Under the pieces are notes generated by a model. The model saw only the letters and a program-made list of their open reading frames with translations. It ran no database searches and was not told where the DNA came from. Position numbers and translations under genes: made by a program. Of a stretch of DNA of 64,000 nt, positions 1-10,933 are shown piece by piece. The number at the start of each line of letters is the position of its first letter. Position 1 is the first letter of the stretch. Source of the stretch: Voacanga thouarsii (lineage: Eukaryota; Streptophyta; Magnoliopsida; Gentianales; Apocynaceae); NCBI GenBank assembly GCA_026120185.1, contig JANUWF010001161.1, forward strand, positions 1,374,001 to 1,438,000. Reading direction: 5' to 3'.

Positions 1-2042
1 GTCAATATTTCCTTATGGTGATATTAGGAAATATTTAAAATGCAAAATACAGCTATTTTTATAGCAGGGGTATTTTAGTCATTTTAGCAGCCAAGGCGAT
101 GTGTCTTTTTGGTCCTCGGGATAGCCCGTAAGTCCTAACTATTTTTGGGATGAGGAATTGGTCTCAGTTGAAGAGTATTTTATTTTATTTTGTTTTATTT
201 TATTTTATTCAGGAAGTCTAATTTTTTATTGGACTTGGAATAAAATAAATAAATAAATAAATAAAATAGGAGTTGAGAGAAATTAATTATCTAGTTTATT
301 TGGTTAATTAATTATTCAGGGCCTAGGTCCAGTATGAATAATTAAGAAATTAACCTGAGCTTAAACTAGGGGAAATAATTAATGTTTAATTATTTATTGG
401 GTTATTTATGTAGGCCCAAGAAATAAATAATTAGAGGTTAATTATTATGGTTCATTTGGGCTCATTAATTATTTATTGGGTTACTTATGTAAGCCCGTAA
501 AATAAATAATTAATATTTATTATTTTGGGCCTTTTGGGTCCAAGAAAAATAATAAATATTTATCCGGCCCAATAGCTTGGACCTTAGGGTTTTTCCAGAT
601 ACGGTTAAGAGGAGTTTAAGGTTAGGCCAAACTGTTTCTCAAGATAACATCCGGATATTTTGAAATCCCGGGGATATGTTTATCAGAGATTGAGAGACCT
701 AATTTTGGCTAAAACATAAACAACTCTTTGAAAGGAAAAAAAACTCTAATTTTTCCCTTCCCAAGCAAGACTCACGTGAGTCTCTCTCTCTCTCACAAAA
801 CTCTCTCCTTCTTATTGTTTTTCTCTTGTTCTTTGCTAATCAATAGCGAACGAACCAAGGAGAATTGAGACCCTTCCTCTTCACCATAGTGTTCACCGAC
901 TAGAGGGTAGGCTGAGGAATATCCCGAGAGCTGGAGAGCTAAGCGTTAATGCAAACAAGACGCAGTCGAAGGCTAGCGGGTGTTCAACCGGAAACTCCTT
1001 CAACTGTGCAAAGCGAGGCGATTCCAGTCGTTCAATCCGCTCTTACTCAACCTAGAAGGGTTAAGGAGCGCAAATGTATGATCTTCACGCTTCCGCATGG
1101 CCTTTATGGCCCGCGTTTAATTTTTTTTTTTGTCTCTGTTTTCCCGTCCATGGCTTCCTGTGTTGCGTTTTGTCCATCACCTTTCAATAGCAAATTATCA
1201 GTGCAATAAACTCCTTTCAATATACAATATCTCATTCGGTCTAGAGCATGGAATTAGTGCCAACTCCCTCCAGAATATTATTAATTCTGACCCGAATATT
1301 TTAGTACTTGTTCAAGAAATCCATTACTCGATATGTGTATCAATTGGAACCATTTCCATCACATAGTCGCCTTGGCCAAGGACTTCATGAGTAATGATTT
1401 CTACAAGTAGCCTTGAGATATACTCTCCTACTATTAGGAGTGGTGAATCCTTTATTGACCCTCTCAACTACTTTCGTATACTTTACGTTGTACCCAATAT
1501 CCATCCCATAGGCGGTCCTAGATAAGACTCCAAATATTAGAATCAAAGTACAACACTCGATAAATAAAGTACCTTGGAGATCTCAAGTCTAAGGATACTT
1601 GCACGCTTGCTATAATGAGATTCTATCACTGGCACTAAATAGTTATCGAAGTGATTATCTCGTAGCTAGGTCATCCAATGAACTTGTTTCAAAACAAGCA
1701 TCCACACGTTAATTCTGAGTATCCCAATACCCACGGATATGAGAACCACCGCTTGATCCAATCAAGAGATATAACATGTGCCAGTCTTGGCGTATTAATA
1801 ATGTCCCATCTTATTAATACTATGACTGGGGATTATTTAAGTACAAACACTTCATAGTGTAGTAGGAATCTCACATCATGATCTCTATCATGATTTCCTT
1901 AACACTGTGTTGTACTAGGGACTTTATCTAACGGTTTGTACACATATTTAGATATAACAATCAAACTGAAAGATAAAGAATGCCTCTTATTAATTTAATA
2001 TGCAATATACATGGTACAAGTAATTGCCTCTAGGGCACAACA
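1..2042 (-). repeat. Partial copia-type LTR, cut by window edge
   Basis: Read on the minus strand, this stretch begins with TGTTGTGCCCTAGAGGCAAT just left of 2042, which resembles the start of the long LTRs of Angela/Tork-group copia elements. It continues as non-coding DNA with repeated GGCCC/AATAAATAATTA tracts (about 250-560) typical of such LTRs. No coding domain or primer binding site is visible, and the other end lies outside the window. A short open frame at 949-1209 matches nothing I recognise. The LTR abuts gypsy integrase sequence at 2043, so it probably inserted into that element. The LTR start is fairly clear; treating all of 1-2042 as one LTR is inference. Confidence 0.45.
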
Positions 2043-2712
2043 CTAACAACTTCTTAACTCAATTTAAAGTTAAATTATTACATTCATCTCCATACTATGC
2101 ACAGGCCAATGGTCCAGTTGAAGCTACAAATAAGACTTTGATCATTATGATCCGTAAGTTATTGGAAGATAAACCTAGAAGGTGGCACGAAATACTTCAA
2201 GAGGTATTATGGGCATATCGGAATGCTTACAAGACTGCTACAGGGTTCACTCCATTTCGGCTAACATATAGACAAGATGCGATACTACCCGGTAAGTTAT
2301 CACTACAGTCAGCCCGAGTAGCTTACCGACATTGCTTATCGATTGAAGATTACAAATTAGCTTTAGCCATGAGTTTGGACCAAGTCGAAGAGGACCATTG
2401 GACAGTATTAGAAAATATCAGAAGGCATAAGGAGAAGGTAGCAAGAACTTACAATCGGAAAGTATAGGGAAGGAGTTTTCAAGTAGGAGACATGGTTTAG
2501 AAAATCATACTGCCCATTGCACCAAAAGACCCACGCTACGGTAAGTGGTCCGCTTCATGGGAATGGTCTTTTCTTGTTACACAGGTTTTTGATGGAGGTG
2601 CCTTAAGAAGAAAAGTAGAGAAAAACAACAGAAGGAAAAAAGAAACATGTTTGCATTTATACGAAATGGCTGATCACAAACAAGAGCCAATCAGATGGCT
2701 GTTACATTTGAA
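2043..2712 (+). pseudogene. Ty3/gypsy (Tat/Athila-like) integrase C-terminal part
   Basis: The reading frame from about 2060 to 2467 matches the C-terminal half of plant gypsy integrases: the segment SSPYYAQANGPVEATNKTLI contains the catalytic-core Glu, followed by RRWHEILQEVLWAYRNAYKT and a TPFRLTYRQDAILP block. A TAG at 2465 breaks the frame. Beyond it, FQVGDMV, then a second stop, then LPIAPKDPRYGKW and a diverged tail correspond to the usual integrase C-terminus. The upstream pol (protease, RT, RNase H) is absent from the window because the copia-type LTR at 1-2042 interrupts it or the element was cut there. It is dead coding sequence of a retrotransposon, with no host function expected. 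Confidence 0.85.
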
Positions 2713-2725
2713 AAAAAAAATGAAG

Positions 2726-5542
2726 TTAATCCTTCTCAGAAGGGGTGTAAGGCGTCTCAATCGGCTGGGCGAAAGGAATTATGGTGAGCCGATTCAGATC
2801 TTCCTTAGGTAGAGTAGCCGCTGTTAGGGTTTCCTCTTCTTCTTCCTCCTGGGCGGTCGGTTCTTCTGGGGCTGGTTCTGGTTCAGTGGTCGTTTCTTCC
2901 GTTGGAGGCAAACGAGTTTCGATATCCCTAGTTTGAGTACCTAAAGGACCAGCCTTATCGGGACAGCAGAAAATGGTGGCCAGATTGGATTGGAAACTAT
3001 CCCACGAAGATTGCATGTCGGTAAGTAGCTTGTCCGAGTGTTGCAGCTCCATTTGGAGTAGTTCTTCCACTGCTTCCAGCATCAGCCGATCATCTCGGAA
3101 TTTGGCCACTAACTCTTCCACTGAGGAGGCTGTTTGCTGATAGAGGCCCTCGGCCTCAAGTTTCTCATCTAAAGCCTGTCTTTCAGAATATAGCTATGCT
3201 TGGAGTGCCTGAAACTGCTTCTCAAGCCCTTTAATTCTTTCAACTTATTCGAAAATCTCAACTCGAAAGATATTGAGGCGGGTAGAGGCTTTCTCGCGAC
3301 CCAACTATAGAAAAGCCTCCAATTCTCATAGCGCTCCCAAAGCTTTGAGTTGACATGAAGTTTCATCCCTTCTATTTTTGGTATCAGAGAAGAAGCGTTG
3401 CGTAAACCTCATGTGCCCTAGGTAATTAGCCGACAAATGCTTCAACTCAATAGGGACATCAAAGTCAGTTGATTTTACAAATAGCAGGAGGGCTCGGCTA
3501 ATGGCATCTTGGGAAGATCGGTTGGTCGATAAGTTAGTCCCCATTAGACCACGCAGAAGTTCCAACGCAATGGCCTCAGTCGTTATTTGCTGGGAAGGAG
3601 TAGGTTCCGTTGGAGGCTCAGGGGCCACTCCTGCAAGAGGCGTGACTGGCTTGACAACTGCCATTTTCTCTAAGGTTGGCACTTGGACGTAGAGGCAACA
3701 ACCGGTGAAGGCGAAACAACTAAAGTTCCTTTCTTTGTCGATGTTGTTTTTGTAGGCGATAAGGGGGGCGTGGTTGTCGATGACTCAGAGGAAGAGTTAG
3801 AGATAACCAGTTAGCTGGTTTTCTATTTCTGCAACAAAAGGAAATGTGAGGTTAGCTTTGAGTCAAAGATAGAAGAGCATTGAAAAAAAATATATGTTTA
3901 GCCTAAATCCAAATTTTGACGAATGCCGGAGTATTGGTGGCTTGCTACCTTTTTGACCGCCTAAGCAGGGGAAGGACGGTTTCTTCTTCTTCTTCTTCTT
4001 CCTCATCGACAGGTGAAAGAATAGGGGCTCTCTTCACTGGCGGCGTCTAGAACAATAGCGTGGTGATCAAACTGGTAGATGCCTTAGTCTGCTTACTTTT
4101 CTTCGTCGCTGATGTTTCCACCATTGTCTATGCCGATCCAGCCAGTTTGAGCAACCATGCCTCCATAGGGGTGGAGAAGAGTATCTTGCTTAGAAGTCAC
4201 TACCACAGGTTGAAGTTGGTTGTGGCCTCTCTGACGACCTAAAAACGGTGGTAATCAAAAGAAAGAAGAACATTTAGGGACCTATCGACTAAAATATGCA
4301 CATCCTCAGCCAATAGGACAGATATGACAGTATAAGAAGAAATATGACTAGGATTTGCAGAAATATCCTGAATCAACCTAAATTACCGCGAAAAGCAATG
4401 AGGGTTGTACCGTTCAAAAGAGGGCTTAGCACTCTGGGTGCCTGGTTTTGCCCCTAGAAAGAGTTCTCAAGAGCACAGCATTCTGGCCCAGATAAGCTCT
4501 TGGGAGGCTTTCGGTGCATCGGTAAGCTTCGTTAGCCAGAAGAGGCTAGTCTCCTTGGCAGAGTAAGGAAAAAAGTGGGGCACGTTCTGGAAATGGTTCT
4601 GATAAAGGTAGGAAATAATGGTCCCGGCAAAAGACCTATTCACAGGAGTCCTCAATAATTGATAACCTGTGGCCCGGTTGGCAAATCCACAAAGTCCTCA
4701 GGGAGATTGCTGATGCTGAATTGGGGAATATACTAGTAAAGCTATAGCTACATGACCTAGAGGGGGCCGCCAAGATTCGTCGGGTCACCCCCAGCCAATA
4801 AAACAGAGATCATCTAGTTCATTAGCTGATAGACCAAGGCCAACACCAGAGAGGCCAGGTCGTAGCGCCTCTTCTTCCTCAACAAAGCTAATACGTAGTA
4901 TCAGTACTCGTTGCTGTGAGAGCAGAGGATGTATTTGCAGAGCCATAGCCATAGAAAGGCAGACTGTTCTTACTCTGAAGGAACGTTGCCTAAGCCTCTT
5001 TGGGGGGCTATAAAGTTGCCATAGGAGGTAAAAGACTTATCCAGATGGGCTTCAATGGCAGGTAGGTTCTTGTCGTCGTGAAGGGTAGGGATTTCATCTC
5101 CATCGCAGTGGAAGCCCAGAATGGTGCAGATGTCCAATATGGTCGAAGAGAATATACCATAAGGCAAAATGAAGCTATTGATCACTGAAGACTAGAACGG
5201 TAGAGTAGCGGTGAAAAGATTGCGGTCGAAAGCCATTTCAAAGTCAGACATCAAAATAGCATCTCAGATGCCCTATTGATCCCAAAGGGCACCGTAAATA
5301 GCTTGGCAACGATCACGCCATTCTCTGCAATTTTTTAAGGGACGTAGCCAATGGCGGAAAGAAAATGGCAAGCCGGTCGTAGAAAAATTGTCCTGATTCA
5401 ACAGAAGGACGAAACACTCCAGATGGGTGAACTATAAGTGATCAGTGGTAACTTCTGTCGGCAGTAGCTGAGGACCCAAGGCATACAGATTGGCCTCAGC
5501 TTGGATCAGAGCCATGGGAGAATGATCAATCAGAGTGGCCAT
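2726..5542 (-). pseudogene. Antisense additional ORF of gypsy element: plant mobile domain plus coiled coil
   Basis: Between the integrase (+) and the 3' LTR (+) lies a broken reading frame on the opposite strand. It starts at an ATG at 5542. Around 5180-4980 the segment LPYGIFSSTILDICTILGFH, then GDEIPTLHD, has the pattern of the plant mobile domain (PMD, 'aminotransferase-like' domain), and FLWLWLCKYIL near 4950 fits the next PMD block. Downstream are a Ser/Thr/Pro-rich linker (about 4000-3600) and a helical, probably coiled-coil, region ending in an acidic tail (3682-2726, including MEELVAKFRDD). Several in-frame stops and frame changes show it is decayed. Antisense extra ORFs in this position are known for Tat-lineage gypsy elements, which fits the integrase next to it. 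The PMD assignment is from motif pattern only. Confidence 0.65.
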
Positions 5543-5870
5543 GGAAATTTAGAGTTCGTTAATCTAAGAAAAAAATGTAGAAAATGCTGTTGGATTTCAC
5601 AAGAAAGGTAGAAATCTGATCAAGATAGAGTTGTTGTAGAAGAAGGATTTTGTATCGGTGAAGGAGGAGTAATGGGGACCACAGCTATTTAAAGAAGATA
5701 TTCAAAAGATTAGCCGTTCGCAGGCTTCGAAACCAATGAGTCAGCACCCTTCTACAACGGTTGGGATGTTCTAACTTTGTTAGGAAAAGAACGGCTATGA
5801 ATTAAAGAGGTACGATTCTCGTCACCTCACCTGTTCGCGCCTTCAAAGCAACGGGACTCGATGGGGCATC

Positions 5871-6524
5871 TGTTGATGTCATCTTTAGCCGATTTGTTGC
5901 AATGGTAACTTTGAGCTGAAGCCGATACGAATTCTGCTAAGTGGATGATGACGTCAAGAAAATCTTCAACCAATGTACTCGGTCAACATCGAAACCAAGA
6001 ACCGATGAGTTATCACCCCCATATCGCGGCACGATCGGTAAAATACTACTGTTCCTAACTGCTAAGGACGGGCCACGATGAAAGATTTTTTCCACATTCG
6101 GATTGTCAGTAACCATGCCGCAACAAGTATAAAATAAGCAAGGAGCCCTAGAATGAAGAACCCAATAACAATCGTCTCAACCAAATTATCAAATTTTCTT
6201 CCAGTTTTCAATTCCTTTTATGCATTTTCTTTACAGCTTTATTTACATTTTCTTTACAGTTTTTCCTTACTCCTTTGATTACCAACTTTCCATTTTTATG
6301 TTGCTTTAATTTTGAATTCCAATACTTTTGTTTTGTTCATCATCTTAATCGAAATACACTGTTTTTAGTCCTAATTTGCTTTTGCGTGCAATATTTCTAC
6401 TTTCTTAAACCATTTCCATAGTAAGTTTGAGGAACTCACATCTTTTAAAAGGTCCGACTCACCCATTCATCTTTCCATCGGGCCGATCGACAGTTCCATC
6501 GGCTCCTCTTTTCGTAAGACAACA
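5871..6524 (+). repeat. 3' LTR of the Tat-like gypsy element (654 bp)
   Basis: The LTR starts TGTTGATGTC directly after a short purine-rich tract (GATGGGGCATC, 5860-5870), the usual polypurine arrangement of Tat elements, and ends in ACAACA at 6524. A TATA box (TATAAAAT) sits at about 6129, as expected for the LTR promoter. A diverged relative lies in inverted orientation at 7249-7938 and shares the start (TGTTGA-GTCA), the GCAACAAGTATAAAA block, the TTTCCATAGTAAGTT block and the ACA end, which supports both boundaries. The element's 5' LTR is not in the window. Confidence 0.7.
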
Positions 6525-6712
6525 ATACTAACTTAATTTTATGAGTACTATTTGTTTGGTAACATTGAACTATTGCTTCTAGGATGTTGTTTGTGGTGAA
6601 GTCCTTATTTATTACCTTTTTAATAATGATATGGAGTGGAATATAATAGTATACTAAGTTGATTTTATGAGTACTATATGTTTGGTAATATTGAACTATA
6701 ACTTCTAGGATT
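6525..6712. repeat. Imperfect direct duplication, two copies of about 60 bp
   Basis: The segment 6525-6591 (ATACTAACTTAATTTTATGA...) is repeated at 6651-6712 with a handful of substitutions, separated by about 60 bp of unrelated AT-rich DNA. The first copy begins at the base after the gypsy LTR ends. It could be a segmental duplication of the insertion-site flank or part of another decayed element. No coding capacity is seen. Confidence 0.7.
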
Positions 6713-7248
6713 TTTTTTTTTTTTTTGCAAAGTAATTATTTACTTGTAAATAGTTAAGATTATTGTAAAAACTATTTATGCATTAGAGATTCGTTAGACT
6801 TGTAAAGCTTACCCACCCCCCTCCCCCTCCAAAGAATCCCCATTCAAAAGTTGTCTATTAGAGACAAGAGATGAATCTTAGTACTTTAACTATGCAAATG
6901 TGGCAACACATCCTCAATGGTAATTAGCATGATCTTAGAAATAGACTTTCAAAGATTTCATATAATTTTTATTTTGATAAGTTTTCAAATAAGTATTTTT
7001 AGATTAACTGTTCACGTTACTTCTTTTAAGGTATTGTATAAGATATTTCATAATTAGATTTAAATTAGAGTTAAAAGTTTTAACTCTAGTTTATTGATTT
7101 TATTTTGTTATACATTATTGTATTTTATAGATTATTTGTAATTTTAGCAGTTGTATTGCACATTTGGAGTAGAAAGGTAATTGCTCACTTCTAGGTTGGA
7201 TTCGGTTGTAAATAAGTCGCCAAATGGAGAAAATTAAGGAAGAATTAT
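6713..7248. other. Non-coding AT-rich spacer
   Basis: This stretch contains a T-run at 6712-6726, a C-rich patch at about 6812-6835 and otherwise AT-rich sequence. Read on the minus strand just past the LTR end at 7249, a TTTGGCGACT motif (about 7215-7225) resembles the primer-binding or leader region of gypsy elements. Part of this may therefore be the leader of the inverted element. Nothing else is recognised. Confidence 0.4.
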
Positions 7249-7938
7249 TGTTGCTGTCAAAATAATAAGCCGATGTAACCAGGTATCGGGTACTCTTCTG
7301 ATAAACACAAACGATCCGATATGGGGAAACAGAAAACGGTATCATATCTTTTTTGAATCAGGGATCGGATTCCTTGAACTTACTATGAAAGGGTTCAAGA
7401 AAGTTAGTTGAAAATGCACAACGGAAGGACTTTTCGTAACAACAAGCAAATACGTGTATTGATGCACTTTAAGGAAAAATTACAGAAAAGATCTAAACTT
7501 CAACAGAAGAATGAAAAGTTGTAAAGAAAGCTGGAAACAAAGCTGTGAAGGAAAGCTGTAATAAAGCTGTAAGAAATTGAGTTCCTAGACTAGAAAGCTG
7601 TAAATAACGATGAAATAGAAGAAATTGAAATTTAATGCTGTTGGTTGATGATTGTCGTATCTGGGTTCTGGGCAATGCTCCCATTTTATACTTGCTGCAA
7701 TCGAACCACTAACAGATCATAGAGTTTCTTCTGGCCAAAGAATACTCCCAATGATTGTGCAGAATTCTTGCGCCGAAAGATCAGGAATTTGTTTTTCTTC
7801 TTATCGACTTCGTGGTGCCGATGTTGACCATGACTATCGACTGCTTGAAATGTTGATTTTATCGGCTCAACAAAACTTATCGAATTGGCAATGGCTCAAA
7901 GTAACCATTGTGTCGTTTCGACAAAATTGACGTCAACA
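7249..7938 (-). repeat. Inverted, diverged Tat-like gypsy LTR (690 bp)
   Basis: On the minus strand this begins TGTTGACGTCAATTTT at 7938 and ends AGCAACA at 7249. It shares ordered blocks with the LTR at 5871-6524: the start, CAATGGT-ACTTTGAGC, GCA-CAAGTATAAAA (TATA box near 7690) and TTTCATAGTAAGTT. Overall similarity looks low, so the two are related families or very old copies. The short open frames inside it are chance. Confidence 0.65.
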
Positions 7939-8456
7939 ATTATATAGACTAAATAACACTAAATAAATCCATAAAACTCAGCATATGTTTTCTCCCAGAA
8001 ATTGTCCTTACGTGGCGACTCGATGAAGAAGATGATGATATGTCACCAGAAATCCAACAAATCAGTGCTTATTCTTTCAAATATCGATTATCAATTGCAC
8101 TGCCACAACTCTTCAAATAGAATAATATCGTACTATTAATTCTACTCTTTGAAACTTTGTTCTTGCATTATACATTTTATAAATAAGATTACATATCTTT
8201 CCTATCTACATGAGAAGCTATATTTGTAATCAATTACTTTTAATATTCAAATTGTGGCCTTATTCAACGGCAAAGCATCAAAACTAATTGATGAGTTGAA
8301 AACATGAACATGAGACTAGCTTTGCTTTACTATACATAAAATTGAATGAACAGATGATAGGGGTTCGACCATTTTATCTACGTAACATATATTTCATTTT
8401 TTGAACTTATAAATATTTGTGCAAATTAGGTTACAAAAGTAGAAAACAACAACAGC

Positions 8457-8532
<76 letters not shown>

Positions 8533-9298
8533 TAAGTACAAAAAATAATAATTATGACAAAGAAGTAAAGCTATGTCAAATTCTAGTTTACTTGATAATA
8601 TTCTACACTAATTCTTTTTCCTTTTTGACATATGGATGGAGGGGACATAGTCGAATCCAAGAAGCAAGAAATCTTGCGAGAATATGTAGAATTCTTCTCC
8701 AAATTTATGAGCTTATCAAATCCAAGCTACTCAATTTAATATAGCTAAAAGTGGACAATAAAATTAAAAAATAACATGTGATTTCACATTAAAAAATTTG
8801 TGAAGTTAACTTCTAATTTTAGATAGCTTGATTAGATGAGATTATTATGTTTAAATTTAATGGAAAAAATGACATGAAATTAAACTTTTAAGACTAAAGT
8901 GGAAAATATTTTGGAATGTCCCAAAAGTTACATATATTGATACATCAACTAGGAAAAAAAAAAGCATATTCATGCGCTTTTTAAACTTTTATAGCTCAAA
9001 AATTCTTGGGACTTTTGATTAAAAAAAAACGATTTCACAAATTGAACTGTTGTCTTATTACAAAATTTCATCTTCTGTTTTTTCCGCCTAAAAATTTTAA
9101 TCTAATTAGGAAATTTTTGAGATAAGATAGCTAAGAAATTTAAAGACTCAATAATATGTCTCGAGTAGTTGGATTACATTTACGTTTCTTATTAAAGGTG
9201 CAGGTGCATTGGAATGTTATTAAATTGGATTGGGGTGAGTTTTATTAAAAGTTATAAAAAATTATTAAATATATAGGATTAAAGAGAGAGAATACAAT
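7939..9298. other. AT-rich intergenic DNA with a trinucleotide microsatellite
   Basis: This region shows no recognisable gene or TE domain. It contains an (AAC)n tract followed without a break by an (AAT)n tract at 8445-8530, and several poly-A runs. It would have been the distal upstream region of AXR1 before the copia at 9304-14895 inserted. Confidence 0.5.
8445..8530. repeat. Compound microsatellite (AAC)n(AAT)n
   Basis: AAC repeats (one interrupted by AGC) run from about 8445 to 8490 and change directly to AAT repeats up to 8530. Confidence 0.95.
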
Positions 9299-9303
9299 GA
9301 ATT

Positions 9304-9659
9304 TGTTATGAATTATTGGAATCTTTATTAATTAGTGGAGGCTCCACTAATTATGGATTTATATGAATTATTATAGAAGATTTTTATGGATATCCACCAT
9401 TTAGTGGAGACACCACTAATTGAGATTAGTGGAAGATGATGTATGCCATGATGTATTCCACTAATTAGAGCTCTATAAATAGAGCTATTCTCTAAGCTTG
9501 TAATACACCATTATTTTTTGTGAAAGAAAGATTAGTGAAAGAAAGATTAGAGAAAATTGTGAGAGAAGAGAAAGAGAGAAATTCTTGTGCAAAATAGTTA
9601 GAGTTTTATTAGTGTGTAGTGTGAAGATTTTATTCTAACACTACCCTAATTTTATAACA
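9304..9659 (+). repeat. 5' LTR of copia A
   Basis: The LTR contains a TATA box (TATAAATA, 9474-9481) inside a small palindrome (GAGCTCTATAAATAGAGCT-type). It also has six copies of ATTAGTGGA in alternating orientation, two of which form an 11-bp-arm palindrome at 9330-9352. The tandem GTGAAAGAAAGATTA follows at about 9520-9550. The internal region starts CGTTATCAGCACGAG at 9660, in the primer-binding position. Confidence 0.95.
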
Positions 9660-9760
9660 CGTTATCAGCACGAGTCTCTACCGGTACAAAAGCCAGAAGA
9701 CTAAGCACGAGTTTCTGCCGTTACCAAAACCAGAAGACAGGTACGCATTTATTGATCTCT

Positions 9761-10849
9761 ATGGCTAATCTCACTAAACTCGAATTTGTAGCCCTTGATA
9801 TTTCTGGAAAAAATTATATGTCATGGGTTCTCGATGCAGAAATGCATCTAAATGCTGAAGGCCTTAGTGAAACTATTCAAGCAAATAATAGTGCATCTGC
9901 ACAACACAAGGCTAAAGCTTTGATTTTTATTTGTCGTCATCTCGATAAAAATTTGAAAATGGAATATCTTACCGAAAAAGATCCATATGTCCTGTGGGTA
10001 AATTTAAAAGAAAGATTTGACCACCTGAAGATGGTCGTACTACCCACTGCACAGTATGAATTGTTGCACCTGATGTTGCAAGATTTTAAAACCGTGAATG
10101 AATATAGCTCCACAATGTATAAAATTACATCTCAATTAAAATTATGCGGAGAAAAAGTGACTGATGAAGATATGTTGGAGAAGACATTCTCCACCTTTCA
10201 TGCCTCAAATATTGTCCTGCAGCAACAATATCGAGAAAAGGGGTATACAAAATTTACAGATTTAATTACTGCCCTCCTCATTGTAGAGAAGAATAATGAG
10301 TTATTATTGAGAAATCATGAAGCCAGACCAACTGGCTCAACAGCACTCCCAGAAGTGAATGTTGTTGGCTCTAGTAGAAGCCATCGTTATAGTCGTGGTC
10401 GTGGCCATGGCCGTGGCCGTGGTCGTGGTTATGGTCGTAGACACGCTCGATATTTCCCTTATCACAATTATAATCAAACTGTGAGAAATACTGGTCACCT
10501 GAAGTGGAACAGAAAAGATCATAAGGGAAAAGAAAAAGAAATTGAAGAAGAGCATGAGGATATATGTTATAGATGTGGCATGAAAGGTCATTGGTCACGA
10601 AACTGTCGTACGGCTAAGCATTTAGTTGAATTGTATCAAGCTTCATTGAAAAATAAAAATGTGGAAGCAAATTTTTCTCAACATCCAATAAATAATGCTG
10701 AGGATGATGATATTGATGCTGATGATGATGATATTGATCCTGAAGATCTTAATATCAATATTACCCATATGGATGTATCGGATTTTTTTGAACACCCAGA
10801 CGGTAGGATAGACCATTTAATTGGTGATGACAGTATCCAGAAGAACTAA
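9761..10849 (+). CDS. Copia A gag polyprotein
   Basis: The frame from the ATG at 9761 (MANLTKLEFVALD) to the TAA at 10849 is uninterrupted, about 362 residues. It has the UBN2/DUF4219-type copia gag pattern: MSWVLDAEMHL near the N-terminus, then VNLKERFDHLK, and a basic Arg-Gly repeat (RGRGHGRGRGRGYGRR). These are followed by a CCHC zinc knuckle, CYRCGMKGHWSRNC. The C-terminus is rich in Asp/Glu. Gag packages the element RNA in cytoplasmic particles. A TAA separates it from the protease frame, where related elements usually have one continuous gag-pol. ATG at 9761 is chosen because the family's gag starts with this MANL-type sequence. Confidence 0.9.
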   Translation: MANLTKLEFVALDISGKNYMSWVLDAEMHLNAEGLSETIQANNSASAQHKAKALIFICRHLDKNLKMEYLTEKDPYVLWVNLKERFDHLKMVVLPTAQYELLHLMLQDFKTVNEYSSTMYKITSQLKLCGEKVTDEDMLEKTFSTFHASNIVLQQQYREKGYTKFTDLITALLIVEKNNELLLRNHEARPTGSTALPEVNVVGSSRSHRYSRGRGHGRGRGRGYGRRHARYFPYHNYNQTVRNTGHLKWNRKDHKGKEKEIEEEHEDICYRCGMKGHWSRNCRTAKHLVELYQASLKNKNVEANFSQHPINNAEDDDIDADDDDIDPEDLNINITHMDVSDFFEHPDGRIDHLIGDDSIQKN

Positions 10850-10933
10850 AGCCTCACCCTGATATTTTTGTATTTTCATTTTTATTCTATTCTAATAATA
10901 TTTACGTTTGCATATATATATATTTGTGTTCAG

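Noticed and set aside
949..1209. Short ORF starting MQTRRSRRLAG as a host gene
   Set aside because: It is short, matches no recognised family, and lies in what looks like LTR or leader sequence; it ends in low-complexity frame.
10337..10598. Two minus-strand ORFs of 75-84 codons
   Set aside because: They are antisense shadows of the Arg-Gly repeat and zinc knuckle region of copia A gag.
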